64,000 nt of DNA from an uncultured Eubacteriales bacterium (GTDB lineage Bacteria; Bacillota; Clostridia; Lachnospirales; Lachnospiraceae), in the NCBI GenBank assembly GCA_900545175.1, contig UQYF01000003.1, forward strand, positions 1 to 64,000, read 5' to 3'. Under the pieces are notes generated by a model, which did no database searches, had not been told where the DNA came from, and saw only the letters and a list, made by a program, of their open reading frames with translations. The translations under genes were made by a program, and so were the position numbers. Numbering within the stretch: the first letter of the stretch is position 1; each line of letters begins with the position of its first letter. Positions 9,290 to 18,286 of the stretch are shown here, piece after piece.

Positions 9290-11404
9290 ATGGGAAAATT
9301 TGTACCGGAACATACAGATTTCGAACTCAGCCCATATACAGGGCTTACAAGAGAGAGTTGGCTTGAAGCAGGAATATATATGCTTGAAGGGATTTTTAAG
9401 CACATAAAGACGTTTGACAGTCCTGTTGTGATGCCAAGAAAAGAGACGCAGATAACATATCCTCATTATTATTCGGATGATAAGACTAACGCGGCTGAGG
9501 TTAAGGCGGAGATATTCGAGGGACTTACGCGCTCAATGTTCATTGCTGCGCCGGTGATTCACAATATCCCTGATTTGACACTCAACGGCTACAGACTTGC
9601 TGATTATTATAAGCAGCAGATTCTTGATATATGCACTAAGGGACATCCTTCATATGTAGGCACTTATGAGGAGATTAAGGAGAGCACCAACTCTGACCAG
9701 TTTAGGACATTCCAGCAGACAGTTGAGACATGTGCACTTGTAATCTGCCTGTGGGCAAGCAAGGAAGAAATCTGGGATACATATACCAAGGAGGAAAAAG
9801 ACAAGATAGCAGCATTCCTTGACAGTTATGCGCATCATGCCACAGTTCCTCAGAACTGGCGTTTGTTCAATATGCTTGATATGGCATTCCTGAATATGAA
9901 CGGTTATGATATTGACGAGGAGATAATGGCAGACCATGCACAGGCTATCCTTGAATACTATGCAGGTGACGGCTGGTATAGGGATGGTCAGAGCTTTGAC
10001 TACTATTCCTGCTGGGCATTTAATTTCTATGCTCCGCTGTGGAATCAGTGGTACGGCTATGAAAATATGCCATACATAGCAGAGCAGTTTGAGAAAAATT
10101 CCAATAAGCTGATGGAAAGCTATGCGGATTTCTTTGACGAGGATGGTTTTACCAATATGTGGGGCAGGAGCAACATTTATCGTTTTGCTGCTACAAGCTC
10201 CTTTGACGGAAATATGCTTCTTAAGCATCCGACAGCGGATGCAGGATTATCAAGACGAATTATGTCAGGCTCGCTTATGCAGTTTCTTGGAAGGGAAGAT
10301 TTTTTGTGGGATGGAATACCTACACTCGGTTTTTACGGACAGTTTGCACCTCTTGTGCAGGGATATTCCTGTGCGGAGTCACCTTTCTGGCTTGGAAAGG
10401 CATTCATGTGCCTTCATTTTCCGGCAGAGCATCCTTTCTGGACTGCAAAGGAGAATAACGGAAGCTGGGAGAAGCTTAGCAAGGGCGATGTAAAGGAGAC
10501 GGCACTTGATGGGCCGGCATTGTGCTTTACTAACCATAAGTCTAACGGAGAGACGATACTTCGTTCGGGAAAGATTGTAAAGGATGTGGGTGACAAGCAT
10601 GGACTTTGGAATTACGCAAAGCTTTCATTTAACACTAAATATCCTTGGGAGGCGACACCGAAGTTCGCAGATAGGAAAAATGGGCTGTTTAACGTATCTG
10701 AGAACATGGTTGAGTCGCAGCAGTATGTACTCTGCGATGTGACTAATGGAGATATATCGCTTGCAAATGCAACCTTCTGGAGCGGATTAAGGGATGGTGT
10801 ACTCTACAGAAGACAGTTCTTTAACTATCGCCTTGACACAGAGATGCATTGGATTCAGGGCATGTATCTGGCAGATTTTCCTGTCGAATACGGCATAATG
10901 CGCGTAGACAAACTAAAGCTTCACAGAAGACCGGTTGAGCTTACACTCGGCGCATATGGATTTCCTGATAATGGCACACAGGTTGTTGAGAAGGAGAGCG
11001 GCACTGAGATTCTTGGAAAGCATGCGAAGGCAGTCATATTAAAAGGCAAAGATGCGTGCGGAAAAGAAAAGCAGCTTGCCATGACAATCTATGATGGCTG
11101 GGATTTTATCGATTATGTTAACAGCTGTAACAGCAATCCTGACTCTGAAAAATCAATCGTTGTATATGCCGGAGCGAAGAGAGACAAGCAATATGGCGGA
11201 CATGAGAAGTATGTGATGATTTCACAGGTAATCACTAAGGAAAGCCATGACGACTTTACAGAGGATGAGCTGTTCCCGATTAAGAATATAATCTACACCG
11301 ACGCACAGCAGTGCGGCTGCTTTGGCCCTGTCAGAATTGAGTTTAAGAATGGCTCTGTAAAGAATGTTGATTTTTCACAGCTTGAAGGAAAGCTGAGCTT
11401 ATAA
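9290..11404 (+). CDS. DUF2264 domain protein, putative cytoplasmic glycan-active enzyme
   Basis: A 704-residue protein whose N-terminal 380 residues match DUF2264, predicted to be an alpha/alpha-barrel related to glycan-degrading enzymes (GYDIDEEIMADHAQAILEYY, YRDGQSFDYYSCWAFNFYAPLW). The C-terminal part is beta-rich. There is no signal peptide, so it acts inside the cell. Some DUF2264 proteins were placed in GH154 as beta-glucuronidases, from memory and with low certainty. Start ATG at 9290 rather than 9248, as it follows GGAG and begins the conserved region. It is followed by a very strong terminator and appears to be a single-gene unit among other sugar-related genes. Confidence 0.75.
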   Translation: MGKFVPEHTDFELSPYTGLTRESWLEAGIYMLEGIFKHIKTFDSPVVMPRKETQITYPHYYSDDKTNAAEVKAEIFEGLTRSMFIAAPVIHNIPDLTLNGYRLADYYKQQILDICTKGHPSYVGTYEEIKESTNSDQFRTFQQTVETCALVICLWASKEEIWDTYTKEEKDKIAAFLDSYAHHATVPQNWRLFNMLDMAFLNMNGYDIDEEIMADHAQAILEYYAGDGWYRDGQSFDYYSCWAFNFYAPLWNQWYGYENMPYIAEQFEKNSNKLMESYADFFDEDGFTNMWGRSNIYRFAATSSFDGNMLLKHPTADAGLSRRIMSGSLMQFLGREDFLWDGIPTLGFYGQFAPLVQGYSCAESPFWLGKAFMCLHFPAEHPFWTAKENNGSWEKLSKGDVKETALDGPALCFTNHKSNGETILRSGKIVKDVGDKHGLWNYAKLSFNTKYPWEATPKFADRKNGLFNVSENMVESQQYVLCDVTNGDISLANATFWSGLRDGVLYRRQFFNYRLDTEMHWIQGMYLADFPVEYGIMRVDKLKLHRRPVELTLGAYGFPDNGTQVVEKESGTEILGKHAKAVILKGKDACGKEKQLAMTIYDGWDFIDYVNSCNSNPDSEKSIVVYAGAKRDKQYGGHEKYVMISQVITKESHDDFTEDELFPIKNIIYTDAQQCGCFGPVRIEFKNGSVKNVDFSQLEGKLSL

Positions 11405-11491
11405 GCACTATAAGCTCTTGGAGCTAAGGCTTTGGAATGTTAATTTTCTATGCCACTGCTTTTTAAGTTAGAGGTGATATTTGTGCATTAT

Positions 11492-11536
11492 AAAGGCTTC
11501 ATACATGGTATGGTGACTATGTATGAAGCCTTTTTT
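11492..11536 (+). terminator. Strong rho-independent terminator
   Basis: AAGGCTTCATACAT pairs perfectly with ATGTATGAAGCCTT, followed by six T residues at 11531-11536. It ends the DUF2264 transcript. Confidence 0.9.
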
Positions 11537-11552
11537 GTGCAATAGGATTAGG

Positions 11553-11630
11553 GTGTCAAAACATGTACTGAGAACTTAATTGTGTATAACATGTTATACA
11601 TGCATAGTCTAAATCGGCATGTTTTGACAC
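11553..11630. repeat. TGTCAAAACATG-ended dispersed palindromic element, copy A
   Basis: A 78-bp element bounded by GTGTCAAAACATG (11553-11565) and its exact reverse complement (11618-11630), with a central perfect palindrome TGTATAACATGTTATACA. Similar units occur at 18067-18144, 19616-19790 and 60832-61124. It carries no gene. It behaves like a MITE or REP-type sequence placed between a terminator and RidA. Confidence 0.8.
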
Positions 11631-11675
11631 CTGAACTATAATATATAGTGTGATATTTGCAGCCTAGAAGATAGC

Positions 11676-12047
11676 CTATACTTCAGCGATAACTTCAACT
11701 TCACATAATACATTCTTAGGCAAGGTCTTTACTGCAACGCATGAACGAGCAGGCTTTCCTGTAAAATACTTGGCGTAAACCTCATTGAACTTTGCAAAAT
11801 CGCCCATATCAGCAAGGAAGCATGTTGTCTTTACAACATTCTCATAGGAAACTCCTGCTTCCTTAAGAAGTGCACCGAGGTTCTTCATAACCTGCTCTGT
11901 CTGCTCTTCTATTGTTGTTCCGACAACTGTACCTGTGGCAGGGTCGAGAGGAACCTGCCCCGATGAGAAGAAGAAACCATTTGTTATAAAGCCCTGTGAA
12001 TAAGGTCCGATTGCTGCCGGAGCATCAGGTGTATTAACTAATTTCAT
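11676..12047 (-). CDS. ridA: RidA family protein (reactive enamine/imine deaminase)
   Basis: Hydrolyses reactive 2-aminoacrylate-type imines made by PLP enzymes. It has the full RidA/YjgF/UK114 pattern: N-terminal [22 protein letters not shown], central [25 protein letters not shown] and the C-terminal [22 protein letters not shown] with the conserved Arg and Glu. 123 residues, normal length. The start at 12047 (MKLVNTP) follows GGAGG on the minus strand; an ATG 15 bp upstream overlaps that site. It faces the opposite way to its neighbours. Confidence 0.93.
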   Translation of the reverse strand: MKLVNTPDAPAAIGPYSQGFITNGFFFSSGQVPLDPATGTVVGTTIEEQTEQVMKNLGALLKEAGVSYENVVKTTCFLADMGDFAKFNEVYAKYFTGKPARSCVAVKTLPKNVLCEVEVIAEV

Positions 12048-12118
12048 AATTATAGCCTCCATAAATTATATTTTACCTGTATTTTAACGCGGCACAACAA
12101 AAAAGTAAACCACTTTTT

Positions 12119-12147
12119 GGGACAGAGGGGTCAGGTTCCACTGTCCC
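12119..12147. repeat. RAYT-associated REP palindrome 1
   Basis: GGGACAG at 12119-12125 pairs with CTGTCCC at 12141-12147 around an imperfect GGGGTC/TTCC centre. This is one of a family of GGGACA...TGTCCC hairpins around the transposase gene at 12300-13118. Confidence 0.75.
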
Positions 12148-12225
12148 GGCAATGCTTATAAATTTAGCCTTGTATAAAATTGAAATAAGATGTATAATGA
12201 GACATCAACTATTCTAATATTCTTT

Positions 12226-12253
12226 GGGACAGGGGTCAGACCCCTAGTGTCCC
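12226..12253. repeat. RAYT-associated REP palindrome 2
   Basis: GGGACAGGGGTC pairs with GACCCCTAGTGTCCC. It lies 46 bp upstream of the RAYT start codon and is the best internal match to the palindrome family. Confidence 0.8.
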
Positions 12254-12299
12254 ACAATTTTCCCCATTTTTAACTAAAACTAAATAAAGGAGGTACATT

Positions 12300-13118
12300 T
12301 TGTCGAGAACAGCAAGAAAGAAATGTGAGTCGGGAATTTATCATGTAATATTGCGCGGAGTCAATAAGCAGATAATTTTTGAGGAAAAGGAGGACTATTT
12401 TTACTTTGAAAATATATTAAAAAAGTGCAGGCAGACTGCCGGGTTCAAATTATTTTCGGTATGCTTAATGGATAATCATGTGCATATGTTAATGCAGGAA
12501 GGAACAGAAAACCTTTCGATGACAATGAAAAAGATAGAAAATGCATATGTGTACTGGTATAATAGAAAATATGACAGAGCAGGGCATTTGTTCCAGAATA
12601 GATTTATAAGCGAGCCGGTACTTAGCGATAGGCAGTTTATGGTTACGGCAAGATATATTTTCAATAATCCTGTTAAGGCGGGAATTGTGAATAAAGCGGC
12701 TGAGTATCCTTGGTGTAATTTTCCATTCCAAAACAAAATTGCTATTAAAAAACGTGACGGCATAAAAATATTTGAAACAGATATTCAGGAAATTGTAAAT
12801 ATCTTTGAAGATTACAGTCAATTTGAGAATTTTATGTCATTTAATCATGAGGATAATGTAATTGAATATGATGATATTGTTGCAAAACGTCTGTCGATGG
12901 ATGACGAGGAATGCATCGGGATGTTAAGGAAAATAAGTGGATGTGGCAGCCTTTCTGATTTTTCGCAGATAAATATGGATAAAAAACAGGAGTGCGTAAT
13001 AAAACTTAAAAGGCATGGTGCTTCGGTCAGACAGCTTAGCAGGATAACAGGACTGAGCAAATCCATGATTGGAAGAATATGTGTTGGGACACAGGGACCA
13101 GACCCCACTGTCCCATGA
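12300..13118 (+). CDS. REP-associated tyrosine transposase (RAYT, Y1-transposase family) with C-terminal HTH
   Basis: A single-strand DNA transposase relative of the IS200/IS605 Y1 family, thought to move or maintain REP palindromes. The HUH metal motif is in MDNHVHMLM and the catalytic Tyr is in the AYVYWYNRKY helix; LFQNRFISEPV and IFNNPVKAGIV are typical of RAYTs. The last 60 residues hold a helix-turn-helix (ASVRQLSRITGLSKSMIGRI). The start is TTG at 12300 with AAAGGAGGT 5 bp upstream. Palindromes lie on both sides, and the final ten or so codons are the third palindrome itself. It sits tight against the next gene, whose RBS overlaps its stop. Confidence 0.9.
   Translation: MSRTARKKCESGIYHVILRGVNKQIIFEEKEDYFYFENILKKCRQTAGFKLFSVCLMDNHVHMLMQEGTENLSMTMKKIENAYVYWYNRKYDRAGHLFQNRFISEPVLSDRQFMVTARYIFNNPVKAGIVNKAAEYPWCNFPFQNKIAIKKRDGIKIFETDIQEIVNIFEDYSQFENFMSFNHEDNVIEYDDIVAKRLSMDDEECIGMLRKISGCGSLSDFSQINMDKKQECVIKLKRHGASVRQLSRITGLSKSMIGRICVGTQGPDPTVP
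13086..13114. repeat. RAYT-associated REP palindrome 3, inside the RAYT reading frame
   Basis: GGGACACAGGG...CCCCACTGTCCC. The stem is imperfect but clearly of the same family. It encodes the last residues of the transposase (GTQGPDPTVP), and the TGA stop follows within 2 bp. Confidence 0.75.
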
Positions 13119-13127
13119 GGAGGTGTA

Positions 13128-14060
13128 ATGAGGGGAATTTTTAACAGGACATATGTGGATATTTATGGTATGCCATGTGAAAAGAAATGTGCCGAGAAGG
13201 GAAGTGTGAAGTCTGCAATAGTAGATGAAGGACTGTATGGACAGAGATTCGATATCATTGAGGAGTGCGCCGGGAGAGCCGGTGATTTTATCGGGGTAAG
13301 GACAGATTACGGCTATGAAGGGTATGTGAAAAGCCATGATGTAATAATATGCAATGATATAAATAGACAAAGGACTTTTGAAGAATGTGAGAAAAACTGT
13401 TTGGTGCAGGTAATAAAAGCAGCCGCGGATATCATGGCAGAGCCTTCCGTCTCATCGGTGCGGCTTATGACTGTGACAAGGGGAGCTGTTCTTATCGGTT
13501 GCTGTGAGATGGAATGCCAAGACTATAATAGCAGGACATATGAATGCGTGGAAAGCGGATATGCATGTGTCAGGCTTTATGATGGCAGAACAGGCTATAT
13601 CAAATGTTCGTACATAGAAAAATATCCGGTGCCGCTTGATGCAAAAGGAATATCAGAACTATCTGAGTATCAGAAGACGCAACTGCGGGAAAGGCTTGTT
13701 AGTACGGCAAAGAGCTATCTTGGAACGCAGTACCGGTGGGGAGGAAAGACACCTCTTGGCATTGATTGTTCGGGGCTTACATCTATGTCTTATATGTTAA
13801 ATGGCATATGCATTTACCGTGATGCCAAGCTTGTGCCCGGATTTCCTGTGCGGCAGATAGCATACGAAAATATGGAAAAGGGGGATCTTTTGTATTTTCC
13901 CGGACATATTGCAATGTACATAGGAGATGACGATTATATTCATTCTACTGCAAGACCGGGGAGTGATGGAGTTGTGATAAATAGTTTTAATCCCAATAAA
14001 GAAAATTACAGGCAGGATTTGTCACAGAGCATATATGCTGTGGGCAGCCTGTGGAGATAA
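13128..14060 (+). CDS. NlpC/P60 cell-wall hydrolase with SH3-like domains
   Basis: Probable gamma-D-glutamyl diamino-acid endopeptidase acting on peptidoglycan stem peptides. The C-terminal 120 residues are an NlpC/P60 domain: catalytic Cys214 in IDCSG, His260 in GHIAMY and His272 in YIHST. The first 180 residues look like two SH3-type domains (VDIYGMPCEKK, DIMAEPSVSS). No signal peptide is visible, so it may act on imported muropeptides, as in cytoplasmic recycling enzymes. AGGAGG lies directly before the ATG. The dipeptidase gene begins 10 bp after its stop, so the pair likely forms an operon for peptide recycling. Confidence 0.88.
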   Translation: MRGIFNRTYVDIYGMPCEKKCAEKGSVKSAIVDEGLYGQRFDIIEECAGRAGDFIGVRTDYGYEGYVKSHDVIICNDINRQRTFEECEKNCLVQVIKAAADIMAEPSVSSVRLMTVTRGAVLIGCCEMECQDYNSRTYECVESGYACVRLYDGRTGYIKCSYIEKYPVPLDAKGISELSEYQKTQLRERLVSTAKSYLGTQYRWGGKTPLGIDCSGLTSMSYMLNGICIYRDAKLVPGFPVRQIAYENMEKGDLLYFPGHIAMYIGDDDYIHSTARPGSDGVVINSFNPNKENYRQDLSQSIYAVGSLWR

Positions 14061-14070
14061 GGAGAGACTT

Positions 14071-15069
14071 ATGAAGGTTATAGATATGCATTGTGATACA
14101 TTGTCGGCGCTTATGTACGACAGAAAGAATAATATGGAATCGGAGCTTAGGCAGAATAGTCATCAACTTGACCTTATGAAGATGAAAAAAGGTGATTATA
14201 TGCTTCAGTGCTTTGCGGTATACATCAACAAGGAATATTCGGAGAATGTGCTTTTAGACGGAATGAAGCTTGTAGACATTTTTTATTGTGAAATGGAGAA
14301 GAATAAGGATATAATTTCACAGGTCAAAAGCTATGAGGATATTGAAGCGAATATGAAGGCAGGGAAGATGTCGGCTCTTCTTACAGGTGAGGAAGGAGAT
14401 ATATGTGCCGGAAGCATACAGATGCTGCGAAATTATCACAGGCTCGGACTTAGAATGATGACTCTTACATGGAACCATGAAAATGAACTCGCTTACCCTA
14501 ACTATGTGGTTTACAACAGCGACGGAAGCTGCACATATAACGCAGATGCGTCTAAAGGCTTGAAGGAGAAGGGCTTTGAGTTTATTGAGCAGATGGAGAA
14601 GCTTGGAATTATAATAGATGTATCGCATTTGTCGGATGCCGGTTTTTGGGATATATATAATAATACAAGCAAGCCGTTTGTTGCGAGCCATTCTAATGCA
14701 AGGGCGATGAATCCGCATGTGAGAAACCTGACAGATGACATGATAAGGGCATTTGGACAAAGAGGCTGTGTCATGGGGTTAAATTACTGCGGAGCTTTCT
14801 TAAATGAAGCAGGAAGAGCAGGCGTTGATGAGGAGAGCAGGATAGATGACATGGTTCGTCATGTAAAATATATTACCAATCTGGGCGGAATTGACATAAT
14901 GGCATTAGGCTCGGATTTTGATGGCATAGGCGGTAAGCTTGAGCTTGCGGATGCGTCATATCTGCCGGGTCTATGCGATGCACTTTCAAGTGCAGGCTTC
15001 AGTGAAAATGACATTGAAAAAATATTTTATAAAAATGCTCTCAGAGTGTTCAGGGAATGTCTGAAGTGA
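14071..15069 (+). CDS. Membrane-dipeptidase family (M19) dipeptidase
   Basis: Zinc dipeptidase of the renal dipeptidase family; cytoplasmic here because it lacks a signal peptide. Zinc ligands appear in order: DMHCDT (HxD) at residue 5, the bridging Glu in LLTGEEGD, His in DVSHLSD and His in ASHSNARA, then GSDFDG. 332 residues, usual length. ATG at 14071 preceded by AAGGAGAG; an upstream ATG at 14035 lies inside the preceding gene. It follows the NlpC/P60 gene at 10 bp and could cleave the dipeptides that enzyme releases (inference). Confidence 0.92.
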   Translation: MKVIDMHCDTLSALMYDRKNNMESELRQNSHQLDLMKMKKGDYMLQCFAVYINKEYSENVLLDGMKLVDIFYCEMEKNKDIISQVKSYEDIEANMKAGKMSALLTGEEGDICAGSIQMLRNYHRLGLRMMTLTWNHENELAYPNYVVYNSDGSCTYNADASKGLKEKGFEFIEQMEKLGIIIDVSHLSDAGFWDIYNNTSKPFVASHSNARAMNPHVRNLTDDMIRAFGQRGCVMGLNYCGAFLNEAGRAGVDEESRIDDMVRHVKYITNLGGIDIMALGSDFDGIGGKLELADASYLPGLCDALSSAGFSENDIEKIFYKNALRVFRECLK

Positions 15070-15226
15070 AAAATTGTGCTAAACAATTAACAATGATACA
15101 GATTTGTTTCATGGAATCATAATTTTGCACAATCAAAAAGTGATTTCATATACAGATTGTACAAAAATATGGTTGTTCTTTACAATAAAACTACCAAAAA
15201 ATGGTTCTTTTTCTATTTGCATATAT

Positions 15227-15255
15227 TGACTTTGTGTGTAATAATGGCATCTGTA
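15227..15255 (+). promoter_or_regulatory. Possible promoter of the 107-residue gene
   Basis: TTGCAT at 15227-15232 and TAATAAT at 15249-15255 with a 16-bp spacer. The rest of the gap 15070-15339 is AT-rich and shows no gene. Confidence 0.35.
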
Positions 15256-15339
15256 AGGAAAAGGAAAAAGCACAGAGCCATTTATAGTGATGGCAGGCAG
15301 ACTTAAAGATGGGGCTGTCAGGAAAGGAAAGGGATTATT

Positions 15340-15663
15340 ATGTTAAGAGGTTTTATTAAGTGTATTACTCGTAAAGAAAGAATTGCGTATATGATGGATA
15401 ACAGATTCGGCAACTGGTCTGAGTCAGAGCTTGAGTCAGTTATGAAGATTGTAGGTGTAAAGGGCGATTATAGCAAGGCTTCCAAGGAGGATAAGATTAA
15501 GGCTATTGTTGCAACACTTAAGCTTGCAAAGGATGAGAAAGCACAGTTTGACCGAATAAGCGATAATGGTAAGGCTGTTGATGATATGGACGCTATGAAG
15601 AGCAGTGTTCAGTACACAAAGCTTGTCACAAATCTTTACGCAAAGAGTAGCCAGTTAGTATAA
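15340..15663 (+). CDS. Small conserved-looking protein of unknown function
   Basis: 107 residues, rich in charged residues, predicted mostly helical (SESELESVMKIVG, SKASKEDKIKAIVATLKLAK). No signal peptide, membrane segment or cysteine motif. AAAGG lies 8 bp before the ATG, it has a possible promoter, and a strong terminator follows 20 bp after the stop. These support a real single-gene unit. I do not recognise the family. Confidence 0.7.
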   Translation: MLRGFIKCITRKERIAYMMDNRFGNWSESELESVMKIVGVKGDYSKASKEDKIKAIVATLKLAKDEKAQFDRISDNGKAVDDMDAMKSSVQYTKLVTNLYAKSSQLV

Positions 15664-15683
15664 TTATATAAATTAAAGTACAC

Positions 15684-15720
15684 AATAAGACCGATGGCAG
15701 CACCGTCGGTCTTATTTTTT
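15684..15720 (+). terminator. Rho-independent terminator
   Basis: AATAAGACCGATGG pairs with CCGTCGGTCTTATT, followed by TTTT. It ends the small gene at 15340-15663. Confidence 0.88.
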
Positions 15721-15842
15721 GTAATCAGGAGCTTATTTGTCCTATAATTGCACAAATTTTATAATGTAAGACTTGTTTCTCCGGTTTATCGGAGAAATCA
15801 CGGCGGAATACCTGAAATTATGAAGATAAGAGGAACATAAAA

Positions 15843-17258
15843 TTGAAAAAAATTTCAGCTTCATTGAAGGAGAACACGCTGGAACTAAAGAAAATACTTC
15901 ATGTTGATAAGAATTTTGACCTTATATACAGGGAGCAGAAGCTAGGGCAGAAGGATGCGGGATTCTTTTTTATAGATGGCTTCATAAAAGATACAATCAT
16001 GGAGAGACTTTTAAAATCTTTTTCCGATATTCAGGATGGAGATGTGCCTGAAAGTGCAAGAGAGTTTTCGGATAAATATATTCCTTATGTGGAGGTTGAC
16101 CTTTTAGATGATGTTGAGGATATCACAACCGCTATTTTATCCGGTGTTGCCTGCTATTTTGTTGACGGCTATAAGGAATGTATGGCTATTGACTGCAGAA
16201 CATACCCGATGAGAAGTGTTGACGAGCCATGGAAGGACAGAGTGTTAAGAGGCTCAAGGGATGGCTTTGTTGAGACTGTTGTTTCAAATGTTGCACTTAT
16301 CAGGAGAAGAATAAGAGATCCAAGAATGTGTGTTGAGATTCTGCAGGCGGGATTAAAATCTAGGACGGATATATCAGTGGCATATATAGAAGGCGTAGCG
16401 GATATGAAACTGGTAAGAAAAATCAAAAATAAAATATCGGACATAGATGTGGATGCACTCTCGATGAATATAGAAAGTCTTGCGGAGGCTATACTTGAAG
16501 GACCTTATATCAATCCGTTTCCTAAGTTCAAATATACGGAAAGACCCGACACGGCAGCTGCCGCTATATTGGATGGAAATATTGTGCTTTTAGTTGACAA
16601 TTCGCCGGCTGTTATTATTGTGCCTGCAAGTATATTCGATGTGATGGAGGAGGCAGATGATTTTTACTTTCCGCCGCTTGTAGGAAATTATATAAGGATA
16701 TCAAGATTTATAATGTCTGTGCTTACGCTGATACTTACACCTATGTGGATGGCACTTATTGAGTATCCGGAAAAGCTTCCCGGCTGGCTTGCATTTATAA
16801 ACCTTGCGGATGAGGCAAATATCCATGTGTTCTGGCAGCTCATAATATTGGAGTTTGCAATCGATGGATTGAGGCTTGCGGCAGTGAATACACCGACAAT
16901 GTTATCTACGCCATTGTCTGTTGTAGCGGGTATCGTGGTGGGTGAGTATGCTGTAAGCTCCGGGTGGTTTTCGCCGGAAACCATGTTATATATGGCTTTT
17001 GTCGCAATCGGAACGTATGCACAGGCTAATTTTGAGCTTGGTTATGCAATCAAATTTTTCAGGCTTATAACGCTGGTACTGACATATCTGTTTTATTGGT
17101 GGGGTTTTTTCACAGGAGTCATCATAACTCTTCTTGCAATAGCATTTAATAACACAATCTCAGGAGAGAGCTATATCTATCCGGTGATTCCGTTTGATGG
17201 AAGAAAGCTTATAAGAAAGCTGTTCCGTGTGAGGCTTTCGAAAAAGACAGAGATATAA
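15843..17258 (+). CDS. GerA-family spore germination protein (SpoVAF/GerA A-subunit type)
   Basis: Membrane protein of the nutrient germinant receptor A-subunit family. The N-terminal 240 residues are hydrophilic, with family motifs DGFIKDTIMERLL and GLKSRTDISVAYIEGVAD. About 290-460 hold four to five membrane segments (FIMSVLTLILTPMWMALIEY, ITLVLTYLFYWWGFF), and the family GRKLIRKLFRVR tail closes it. TTG start at 15843 with AAGAGGA 8 bp upstream. No B or C subunit genes follow, so it is either SpoVAF-like or an orphan receptor subunit. It suggests that the organism or its ancestor makes spores. Confidence 0.85.
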   Translation: MKKISASLKENTLELKKILHVDKNFDLIYREQKLGQKDAGFFFIDGFIKDTIMERLLKSFSDIQDGDVPESAREFSDKYIPYVEVDLLDDVEDITTAILSGVACYFVDGYKECMAIDCRTYPMRSVDEPWKDRVLRGSRDGFVETVVSNVALIRRRIRDPRMCVEILQAGLKSRTDISVAYIEGVADMKLVRKIKNKISDIDVDALSMNIESLAEAILEGPYINPFPKFKYTERPDTAAAAILDGNIVLLVDNSPAVIIVPASIFDVMEEADDFYFPPLVGNYIRISRFIMSVLTLILTPMWMALIEYPEKLPGWLAFINLADEANIHVFWQLIILEFAIDGLRLAAVNTPTMLSTPLSVVAGIVVGEYAVSSGWFSPETMLYMAFVAIGTYAQANFELGYAIKFFRLITLVLTYLFYWWGFFTGVIITLLAIAFNNTISGESYIYPVIPFDGRKLIRKLFRVRLSKKTEI

Positions 17259-17297
17259 AAAATGCCAATGACAAGTATTATGCTTAAAAAAAGGAGG

Positions 17298-17329
17298 GCC
17301 CGGTACTTCGGGGAAAGTACCGGGCTTTA
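17298..17329 (+). terminator. Rho-independent terminator after the GerA-like gene
   Basis: GCCCGGTACTT pairs perfectly with AAGTACCGGGC, followed by TTTAT. The rest of 17330-17530 is AT-rich with a TTGTTAACAA palindrome at 17458-17467 and no gene I can support. Confidence 0.75.
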
Positions 17330-17530
17330 TGAAAAAGAAAAAGAATTCTGTTAGGCTGTTCTATGTTCGATATTTATGAGGTTTCTTGCCTCTTCCTTAA
17401 CTTTGATTATAGTATAGAAGTACTATGTGTCGCTGGTGTGAAACAAAAATGAACAATTTGTTAACAATTATCAATAAAGTGTTAAAAAAGGTCATTTTTA
17501 AAAGCAATTTGTACAAAAATAGATTGATAA

Positions 17531-17559
17531 TGGACAAATATGAAAGTAATATGTATAAT
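17531..17559 (+). promoter_or_regulatory. Promoter of the rhamnose mutarotase gene
   Basis: TGGACA at 17531-17536 and TATAAT at 17554-17559 with a 17-bp spacer. Confidence 0.65.
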
Positions 17560-17615
17560 ATCAAAAGGAGTTTGTGAAATTCCTTGTCTAAAAATACGAA
17601 AAGAGGTTGACAGAT

Positions 17616-17942
17616 ATGGAACATAGTAAGAAATATGCATGGACATGGAAGGTTAAGCCGGAATGCCTTGATGAGTATGTTAAGATGCACAACAATCCAT
17701 GGCCGGAGATTATGGAGGAGCATACTAAGGCAGGATACCGCAATTATTCAATTTTTCAGAATGGGAACCAGTTCTTTTACTGCTTCGAATGTGATGATAT
17801 CAAGTATGCCAATGAGTACATAGCTAAGAGCGAGGCATGTAACCGTTGGAATGCAATCACATCTAAGATGGTTGAAGGCTCCTTTGATTTCAATGAGGAA
17901 GAGCCTATTAAGTTCATGCCGGAAGTATTCTATCTCAAGTAA
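17616..17942 (+). CDS. rhaM: L-rhamnose mutarotase family protein
   Basis: Interconverts alpha and beta anomers of L-rhamnose or a related sugar. The 108-residue protein matches the RhaM/YiiL dimeric barrel: VKPECLDEYVKMHNNPWPEIMEEHTKAG, then YRNYSIFQNGNQFFYCFECDD and a C-terminal FMPEVFYL. AGAGG lies 9 bp before the ATG at 17616. It is a single-gene unit with its own promoter and terminator, with no rhamnose isomerase or kinase nearby, so the sugar could differ. Confidence 0.9.
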   Translation: MEHSKKYAWTWKVKPECLDEYVKMHNNPWPEIMEEHTKAGYRNYSIFQNGNQFFYCFECDDIKYANEYIAKSEACNRWNAITSKMVEGSFDFNEEEPIKFMPEVFYLK

Positions 17943-18005
17943 ATGTCACGGCTTTGATATTTTTCGGAATAAGAGATACATAAAGCATATAACATTAAAA
18001 AGTAT

Positions 18006-18047
18006 GGGGCTGTTTATCCGTATATGGATGGACAGTCCTGATTTTTT
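18006..18047 (+). terminator. Rho-independent terminator after rhaM
   Basis: GGGGCTGTTTATCC pairs with GGATGGACAGTCC (with wobbles), followed by six T residues. Confidence 0.7.
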
Positions 18048-18066
18048 ATTATATAATAAGATTCAG

Positions 18067-18144
18067 ATGTCAAAACATGCTCTGCGAACTTAACTGTATA
18101 TAACGCATTATATACTCATAGACTAAGTGGTCATGTCTTGACAC
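18067..18144. repeat. TGTCAAAACATG-ended dispersed palindromic element, copy B
   Basis: Left end TGTCAAAACATG at 18068-18079, right end CATGTCTTGACA at 18132-18143, and a central GTATATAA/TTATATAC palindrome. It is nearly the same length and layout as copy A at 11553-11630. Confidence 0.8.
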
Positions 18145-18286
18145 TAAAATAATAATAAGTAAAAATGTAAAAAAATGATTTCATTTCCGCTATCTGGATA
18201 GAATAATAACAGCAGATAATATAATGATTTGCATGTTCGGAGGGATAATAGACAGGAAATGAGATATTTTACTAGGAGGTAGGCGT

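Noticed and set aside
12300..13118. Complete IS200/IS605 insertion sequence
   Set aside because: The transposase is of the RAYT type with REP palindromes rather than IS200 ends, and there is no TnpB.
17458..17467. Rex-type operator TTGTTAACAA upstream of rhaM
   Set aside because: It is shorter than a full Rex site and lies outside a clear promoter, so the match is too weak to report as a feature.
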